Under the pieces are notes generated by a model that was given only the letters and a program-made list of their open reading frames with translations, did no database searches and was not told the DNA's origin. Positions 22,382-26,808 of a DNA stretch of 26,808 nucleotides are shown here, in pieces (the stretch's first letter is position 1; the number at the start of each line of letters is the position of its first letter). This DNA comes from JAHHUH01 sp045123075 (GTDB taxonomy: Bacteria; Bacillota; Negativicutes; Acidaminococcales; Acidaminococcaceae). Location of the stretch: assembly GCA_045123075.1 (NCBI GenBank), contig JBGVIJ010000041.1, forward strand, positions 1 to 26,808, read 5' to 3'. The position numbers and the translations under genes were made by a program.

Positions 22382-22905
22382 TTCGCTACCTCCTTACCAA
22401 AATCATCATTTTTAATCTTATTAATATCAATCAACAACGTTTTTACGATTTGCAAGAACAATACTGCCATACCAATGGGCATGGAGATTTGCGGAATCCA
22501 CAACGGAGTACCTAAAGTAGAAGGTGCGCAGTTGTTAAACTCTAAGGAACGCATGGTCATTTCCCAAGCTTCTACTGCAAACACAAAGCTATAGAAAATT
22601 GCTGCGAGACAAGTTAAAACTTCAACATAGCAACGAGTTTTAGGAGAGAAATTGGTCATAACCAATTCTACTTGAATATGCTTTTTGCCAGCGTAGGTTA
22701 CGCCCATGCCCAAAAAGCCAGCTACAACAACGCAATAGGTGGAAATTTCCATTACCCATTCGGTGGGTGCATTAAAAATGCTGCGGCAAATTACTTCATA
22801 AACAATCATGAAGCCACAGAACAATACCAAAGCACCTGCAATAACACCGCACATCTTTGTTATAGCGTTGACAAATTTTTCGTATGATTTAATGAAACTT
22901 TCCAC
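22378..22905 (-). CDS. dctQ: TRAP transporter small membrane subunit DctQ
   Basis: 175 residues from a GTG at 22903-22905, preceded by AAGAAAGAG. The longer frame from the ATG at 22950 would begin inside the perfect hairpin at 22922-22954 and add 15 residues without family character, so I reject it. Four membrane helices can be seen, with family features ICRSIFNAPTEWVMEISTYCVVVAGFLGMGVTYAGKKHIQVELV. DctQ scaffolds DctM in the membrane. It overlaps dctM by 4 nt. Confidence 0.9.
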   Translation of the reverse strand: MESFIKSYEKFVNAITKMCGVIAGALVLFCGFMIVYEVICRSIFNAPTEWVMEISTYCVVVAGFLGMGVTYAGKKHIQVELVMTNFSPKTRCYVEVLTCLAAIFYSFVFAVEAWEMTMRSLEFNNCAPSTLGTPLWIPQISMPIGMAVLFLQIVKTLLIDINKIKNDDFGKEVAK

Positions 22906-22921
22906 GATAACACACTCTTTC

Positions 22922-22954
22922 TTAAATGAGCCGCCAGAATGGCGGCTCATTTAA
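22922..22954 (-). terminator. Intercistronic hairpin between dctP and dctQ
   Basis: A 14-bp perfect stem (22922-22935 with 22941-22954) with a 5-nt loop, 5 nt after the dctP stop. No T run follows outside the stem. Probably a partial terminator or 3'-end stabiliser that leaves more dctP message than dctQM message, as fits a binding protein needed in excess. Confidence 0.75.
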
Positions 22955-22959
22955 AACTA

Positions 22960-23967
22960 TTATTTTACGCAGATATCAATCAATTCTTGACCGAATTTGC
23001 CATTTTCTTTAATGAAGAGATCCCAAACCGGTTTAGTAGCGTCGCGCCAAGCTTGGAGTTCATTTTCAGGAACTTCATAAACTTCCATGCCTTTAGCTTT
23101 CAAATCTGCCAATGCTTTCAAGTCTTCTGCTTTTGCGTTAGCACGAATCATATCACGAACTTCGATAGCAGCTGCGTCAAGAGCTTTCTTTTGGTCAGCA
23201 TTCAATTTGCTGTAGGATTTTTCGTTAATAGCAACGATGAATTCCGGGGAAGCATGGTTGGTAACAGTCAAGTATTTATGTACTTCGTACATTTTGCGGT
23301 CACGCATTGCGGTAGTACCGGAAGTTTGGCCATCGATGGTACCACGTTGGATGCCCATATAAACTTCACTGGAACCCATGGTTACGGAAGAAGCGCCCAT
23401 AGCTTTAATGGTTTCTGCGGAATATTTGCTGTAGCCGCGGATTTTCAGACCATCAAAGTCAGCAGGAGTTTTAACTAATTTTTTGTTATTTGCATATTGT
23501 ACGAAACCGTAGTCAGCCCAAATCAAAGGACGAACGCCTTTTTTCATTAATTCGTTGCCAAGTTTTTCGCCCAAACCGCTGTCGATAGCTTTGTCAACTT
23601 TTTCGTAGCTGGGGAAAATGAAGGGAACGTCGAAAATATCCATTGCCGGAACGATGGTTGCCCAACGACCAACAGTATTCAGCCCCATATCAATACCACC
23701 GGAGATAATTGCATCGTTCATGTTTTTATCGTTGTAAAGTTGGCCAGCAGGATAAATTTGAATGGTAACAGAGCCTTTAGATTTTTCGTTAGCTTTGTCT
23801 TTCAAAACATCCATTGCTTTTACCAGCGGATGGCTGGAAGGAAGAGCAGTTGCCATTTTCAAGGTAACTTTTTGATCAGCTTTTTTATCTCCACCGCCGC
23901 AACCTGCTACGGTCAATGCCATTGCTGCTGCCAATGCTGCTACTGCGAATTTTTTAGTCCATTTCAT
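22960..23967 (-). CDS. dctP: TRAP transporter solute-binding lipoprotein DctP
   Basis: 335 residues. The signal peptide ends in VAGC with Cys23 as lipid anchor. The DctP/TAXI-like class II fold is shown by LKMATALPSSHPLVKAMD, IQIYPAGQLYND, the segment VPFIFPSYEKVDKAID, the ligand-carboxylate arginine R177 in FDGLKIRGYSKY, and MGSSEVYMGIQRGTIDGQTSG. The conserved Arg binds a carboxylate, so the cargo should be an organic acid. Here IRGYSKY replaces the more usual IRVP, so the pocket is not that of a standard C4-dicarboxylate protein. It lies 48 nt after the lyase gene. Substrate unknown; operon context suggests the substrate or precursor of that lyase. Confidence 0.96.
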   Translation of the reverse strand: MKWTKKFAVAALAAAMALTVAGCGGGDKKADQKVTLKMATALPSSHPLVKAMDVLKDKANEKSKGSVTIQIYPAGQLYNDKNMNDAIISGGIDMGLNTVGRWATIVPAMDIFDVPFIFPSYEKVDKAIDSGLGEKLGNELMKKGVRPLIWADYGFVQYANNKKLVKTPADFDGLKIRGYSKYSAETIKAMGASSVTMGSSEVYMGIQRGTIDGQTSGTTAMRDRKMYEVHKYLTVTNHASPEFIVAINEKSYSKLNADQKKALDAAAIEVRDMIRANAKAEDLKALADLKAKGMEVYEVPENELQAWRDATKPVWDLFIKENGKFGQELIDICVK

Positions 23968-24015
23968 AATAAAACATCCTTTCCTTTAAAGCCTTAGCTT
24001 TTCTTTACTAATTTA

Positions 24016-24879
24016 TTATTTATATTTTTTATCCAGCTCGTTATAGTCATTCAAGCCGATAAAATTATTAAACTGATTGAAATCTAGCATCTTATCCCTA
24101 CAGTTTGCAGTACTGCCTTCATCACGCAAGGTGCGTAACACATCTCGGAAGGCTTTCGTAACTGTATAAACCGAAGTACAAGGATAGAATACTACGTCAT
24201 ACCCAAGGTTTTCTAAATCTTTAGCGTTGAGGTACGGAGTCTTACCTCCTTCAATCATATTCGCCAAAAGTATCGTATCCGGGAAAGCTTTGCGAATTTC
24301 TTCAAGCTCCCATTCATTTTGTGGAGCTTCGATGAAAAGCGCTTCTGCACCATTTGCTAGGTACAACTTGCCACGTTCGATAGCAGCGTCTAAACCAAGA
24401 ACTGCTCTTGAATCAGTACGTGCGATGATGATTGTATCTTCATCTGTTCTAGCATCTACTGCTGCTCTAATTTTCTTAGCGTGTTCATCCGCTTCGATAA
24501 CCTGCTTACCAGCCATGTGACCGCAACGCTTAGGCCAAACTTGGTCTTCAAAAAGTATCGCGTCCGCACCGGCAACTTCGTATTCACGCACGGTTCGCAT
24601 TACGCTTAGAGCATTACCGTAACCAGTGTCACCATCTGCAAATAGGGGAACATTTGCTGCTCGCTTGATAGTTCTTAAGGCTTCTGCCATCTCCGTCATT
24701 GATAGATAACCAACGTCCGGCTCGCCTAACCTTGAAGCAGCTACTCCGTAACCGCCCATTACCAGTGCATCAAACCCAACTGATAAAGCAATCTTGGCAG
24801 TTAGAGCATCGTATACGCCGGGCAACATCAAGATTAATTTTTGCTGAAGCCTTTCCCGCAAGACCTTTCTTGTGTTCAT
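24016..24879 (-). CDS. Isocitrate lyase/PEP mutase-family carbon-carbon lyase (methylisocitrate or dimethylmalate lyase-like)
   Basis: 287 residues, the normal length for PrpB and 2,3-dimethylmalate lyase. The fold opens with LMLPGVYDALTAKIA. Mg2+ and substrate residues can be seen: D82 and D84 in FADGDTGYG, E111-D112 in LFEDQVWPKRCGH with catalytic C119 in KRCGH (117-121), R154 in IIARTDSR, E184 in IEAP, and N207 in LLANM. KRCGH marks true lyases rather than the mutases. Such enzymes split 2-methyl(iso)citrate-like acids to pyruvate plus another acid; the exact substrate cannot be read. First gene of a T-box-controlled operon with dctPQM. AAGGAG precedes the ATG. The usual partners of PrpB (methylcitrate synthase/dehydratase) are absent here. 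Confidence 0.9.
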   Translation of the reverse strand: MNTRKVLRERLQQKLILMLPGVYDALTAKIALSVGFDALVMGGYGVAASRLGEPDVGYLSMTEMAEALRTIKRAANVPLFADGDTGYGNALSVMRTVREYEVAGADAILFEDQVWPKRCGHMAGKQVIEADEHAKKIRAAVDARTDEDTIIIARTDSRAVLGLDAAIERGKLYLANGAEALFIEAPQNEWELEEIRKAFPDTILLANMIEGGKTPYLNAKDLENLGYDVVFYPCTSVYTVTKAFRDVLRTLRDEGSTANCRDKMLDFNQFNNFIGLNDYNELDKKYK

Positions 24880-24900
24880 CTAAACATCTCCTTAAAATAT

Positions 24901-25138
24901 GAAAGCCCCCACCGACATCGTCGATAGGGGCGTGGATACGCGGTACCACCCTAAATTATACTCTTTACCTTAACGCAGTCTCACGCTCTTCCCTACTGTT
25001 ATTTCAGGAAAAGAGCTTGCGGGTGAGAGAAATTGAAGCCAACTTTTCAGCTTGCACCAACCGCTGAATCTCTAAAATGTGTCTTCACTTCATTCCCGTT
25101 CATAGCTTTTACTATGTTACATTTTTGTTTTAAAAATT
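24901..25138 (-). promoter_or_regulatory. T-box leader, probably leucine specific (specifier CUC)
   Basis: Occupies most of the 450-nt gap before the lyase gene. Minus strand Stem I: AGCT and CGGG on the 5' side pair with CCCG and AGCT on the 3' side, and TGAAG pairs with CTTCA. The 3'-side internal loop between CTTCA and CCCG is ATTTCTCTCA, with specifier CTC at 25025-25027 directly before the purine A, the same geometry as the UGG in the trp leader. The distal arm has AGAGA and GGTTGGTGCAAGCTG. The T-box AGGGTGGTACCGCG is at 24939-24952; its UGGU predicts an A discriminator, normal for tRNA-Leu. An alternative frame in the loop (TCT, Ser) is less likely. Confidence 0.85.
24906..24931 (-). 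terminator. T-box terminator of the lyase-TRAP leader
   Basis: A 12-pair stem from GCCCCTATCGAC and GTCGGTGGGGGC (24931 down to 24906, two G·T wobbles) around a 2-3-nt loop, followed by TTTCATATTTT on the minus strand. The tail is weaker than in the trp leader. Confidence 0.78.
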
Positions 25139-25144
25139 AAACAT

Positions 25145-25173
25145 AGTATAACAATCTGTTCTTAATCTGTCAA
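25145..25173 (-). promoter_or_regulatory. Promoter of the lyase-TRAP operon
   Basis: Minus strand: perfect -35 TTGACA (25168-25173), 17-nt spacer, -10 TATACT (25145-25150). The strongest promoter in the window by consensus. Confidence 0.88.
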
Positions 25174-25186
25174 CTAATTCAAAGAA

Positions 25187-25270
25187 ATTAATGGCAAATT
25201 CCATAAACACGCAATTAATTGTATTATTGTTTACAAATTCGTATAGCGTGTTTTGTAGACATCCATTAAT
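25187..25270. repeat. Imperfect 25-bp inverted repeat in the gap between recQ and the T-box operon
   Basis: ATTAATGG (25187-25194) faces CCATTAAT (25263-25270), and nested within, AAACACGC (25205-25212) faces GCGTGTTT (25246-25253), with unmatched bases between. The centre holds the palindrome CAATTAATTG. No ORF is present. Could be a MITE-like remnant, a small RNA or chance in AT-rich DNA. Confidence 0.4.
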
Positions 25271-25277
25271 AAAAAAA

Positions 25278-25320
25278 GATTGTGCCTAAAACCCTATAAG
25301 CAAAAGTTTTAAACACAATC
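25278..25320 (-). terminator. Terminator of recQ
   Basis: Outer stem GATTGTG/CACAATC (25278-25284 with 25314-25320) and inner stem TAAAAC/GTTTTA, followed on the minus strand by TTTTTTT. Starts 10 nt after the recQ stop. Confidence 0.85.
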
Positions 25321-25330
25321 ATTTTAAAAA

Positions 25331-26578
25331 TCACAACTTCAAAAAACGTCTCCAAGTAGCATTCTTAGCCTGAGAACAGTTCCCACAATTATTACAGCTA
25401 CTAGCAACTCTTTCTCCAAAATATTCCAATAAATATTTTCGCAAGCAACCAGAAGTATTACAGTAAACTATCATTTTATCAAGAAGCTTTAATTCTTTGT
25501 CCTTCCATTCTAAATCAGGTTGGTCATGCCCGATAAGATATGTATTAACGGCAATATCACTCTTATCATAGAGAAGTAAACATTCCGCCTGCTTACCATC
25601 ACGTCCCGCTCGACCTGCTTCTTGGTAATAACTTTCTATATCCTTAGGCATATTATAATGGACTACAAAACGCACATCTGATTTGTCAATCCCCATACCA
25701 AAAGCATTAGTCGCTACAATAATCTGCACTTGACCTTTAACAAAATAATCTTGATTACTTTGACGTTCCTCAGGAGTAAGACCCGCGTGATAACGAAGTG
25801 CCAAATATCCTTGCTTAACAAGAATCTGTGTAACCTGTTCTACTTTATTACGAGTAGCACAATAAATTATTCCACTTTCATTTTTATGTTTAGCAAGAAA
25901 ATCTAACAAAGAACGTTCCTTGTCTAAACTGCGTTGCACGCTAAAATAAAGATTAGGTCTATCAAAACCATGTACAACAACTTTAGCATTACTTATATTT
26001 AAACGATTTACAATATCCTCACGCACTTCTTCCGTAGCAGTAGCAGTAAAAGCTGCCACTAAAGGATGCTTAGGCAAAAGAGCAATGAAATCAGGAATAT
26101 TGTAGTAGTCTTTTCTAAAACTATGTCCCCATTGGGAAACGCAGTGAGCTTCGTCAACAGCAACAAGAGTAATATTAGCACGCTTAGCAAAAGCTACAAA
26201 CTGTTGATTAGCTAAACGCTCAGGAGCTACATATAAAAACTTCACCCTACCATTTAAAGTATCGTATAAAATCTTACCATATTCATTGCTATTCAAACTG
26301 CTATCCACATAGGCAGCACCTATTCCTTTAGCAAGCAAAGCTTCTGCTTGGTCCTTCATCAAAGAAATAAGAGGAGAAATTACAAGAGTAATTCCTTCCA
26401 TTAACAATGAAGGCAACTGAAAACAAATACTCTTACCAGCACCGGTAGGAAGTACTGCGAGAACAGGTCTCTTATTTATTATTTCATTTATAATCTCTTC
26501 TTGCCCCTGACGGAACTGCTCATAACCAAAGTAATGACGCAGAGCGTTCCGTAAGGCAATGTTTAAATTATTATTCAT
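25331..26578 (-). CDS. recQ: RecQ-type ATP-dependent DNA helicase, core-only form
   Basis: 415 residues. SF2 3'-5' helicase acting in recombination and repair. Seen: motif 0 YFGYEQFRQGQ (16-26), Walker A PTGAGKS (44-50), DEAH box (142-145), FTATAT (177-182), motif IV-VI including FGMGIDKSDVRFVVHYNMPKDIESYYQEAGRAGRDG (293-328), and the RecQ zinc module with C378, C395, C398 and C401. The chain ends 14 residues after the last Cys, so the RQC winged helix and HRDC domains of ~600-residue RecQ are missing. A good terminator follows directly, so this looks like a natural short form rather than a truncated gene. Monocistronic, downstream of the rRNA operon. Confidence 0.93.
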   Translation of the reverse strand: MNNNLNIALRNALRHYFGYEQFRQGQEEIINEIINKRPVLAVLPTGAGKSICFQLPSLLMEGITLVISPLISLMKDQAEALLAKGIGAAYVDSSLNSNEYGKILYDTLNGRVKFLYVAPERLANQQFVAFAKRANITLVAVDEAHCVSQWGHSFRKDYYNIPDFIALLPKHPLVAAFTATATEEVREDIVNRLNISNAKVVVHGFDRPNLYFSVQRSLDKERSLLDFLAKHKNESGIIYCATRNKVEQVTQILVKQGYLALRYHAGLTPEERQSNQDYFVKGQVQIIVATNAFGMGIDKSDVRFVVHYNMPKDIESYYQEAGRAGRDGKQAECLLLYDKSDIAVNTYLIGHDQPDLEWKDKELKLLDKMIVYCNTSGCLRKYLLEYFGERVASSCNNCGNCSQAKNATWRRFLKL

Positions 26579-26607
26579 AAGACCTCTAGTAAATAATTGA
26601 TACCTAC

Positions 26608-26613
26608 ATTATA
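26608..26613 (-). promoter_or_regulatory. Probable -10 element of recQ
   Basis: Minus strand TATAAT ~30 nt before the recQ start; no convincing -35 at 16-18 nt. Confidence 0.4.
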
Positions 26614-26651
26614 TCATATAGCTTACAACCAAAATTCAAATATAAAAAAGA

Positions 26652-26681
26652 AAAACAGCACTGCGTTAGCAGTGCTGTTTT
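26652..26681 (-). terminator. Terminator of the rRNA operon
   Basis: A 13-bp perfect stem (26652-26664 with 26669-26681) with loop GTTA, followed on the minus strand by a T-rich tail TTTCTTTTTTATA, just past the 3' end of 5S rRNA. Confidence 0.92.
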
Positions 26682-26684
26682 CTA

Positions 26685-26799
<115 letters not shown>

Positions 26800-26808
26800 A
26801 TTTTTCTC

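Overview
The window looks like a core, non-mobile stretch of a low-to-moderate G+C Bacillota chromosome. Signs of this are T-box leaders, SepF, a yybP-ykoY-type leader, consensus sigma-A promoters (TTGACA/17/TATAAT-like) and strong GGAGG ribosome binding sites. The succinate/TRAP-like transport flavour and the protein sequences suggest a Negativicutes member close to Acidaminococcaceae such as Phascolarctobacterium; this is inference from sequence feel and was not searched. Almost everything is on the minus strand. The only plus-strand unit is mscL-brnQ-mrp (3192-5839).

Layout. 1-3141 (minus): a 3'-truncated BrnQ carrier gene, tyrS with promoter and terminator, a tRNA-Pro(CGG) with its own promoter and terminator, and a small DnaA-N-like gene divergent from mscL. 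3192-5839 (plus): mscL with a zinc-ribbon tail, a second BrnQ paralogue and an Mrp-type Fe-S/ATPase gene, closed by a bidirectional terminator. 5897-7342 (minus): DUF1232, yajQ and DUF3783 genes. 7391-12911 (minus): a complete phosphate module, phoB-phoR then pstS-pstC-pstA-pstB, with a TTAACA Pho-box array before pstS and no phoU next to pstB. 13080-14209: a CaCA-family cation antiporter behind a manganese-type (yybP-ykoY) riboswitch. 14215-16553: trpB-trpA behind a tryptophan T-box. 16557-18515: a TIM-barrel protein and a BtuF/FepB-type lipoprotein. 18601-21006: sepF and typA. 21018-25173: a four-gene operon (isocitrate-lyase/PEP-mutase-family lyase, then TRAP transporter subunits DctP, DctQ and DctM) behind a T-box whose specifier reads as CUC (leucine). 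25278-26613: a short RecQ helicase. 26652-26799: 5S rRNA and the terminator of an rRNA operon that continues beyond the right edge.

How it works together. Several units carry readable control RNA. The phosphate module has its own two-component system and binding sites. The antiporter leader has mutually exclusive aptamer and terminator helices. Two T-boxes link uncharged tRNA to trpBA and to an organic-acid uptake/cleavage operon. The most unusual points are: a PstS whose two halves are in swapped order relative to the usual protein (circular permutation); the apparently leucine-responsive lyase-TRAP operon, which suggests an undescribed branched-chain carbon salvage route; and a TrpA whose phosphate-binding loops are replaced although its TrpB partner looks intact. 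I saw no CRISPR array, insertion sequence, prophage or integrase.
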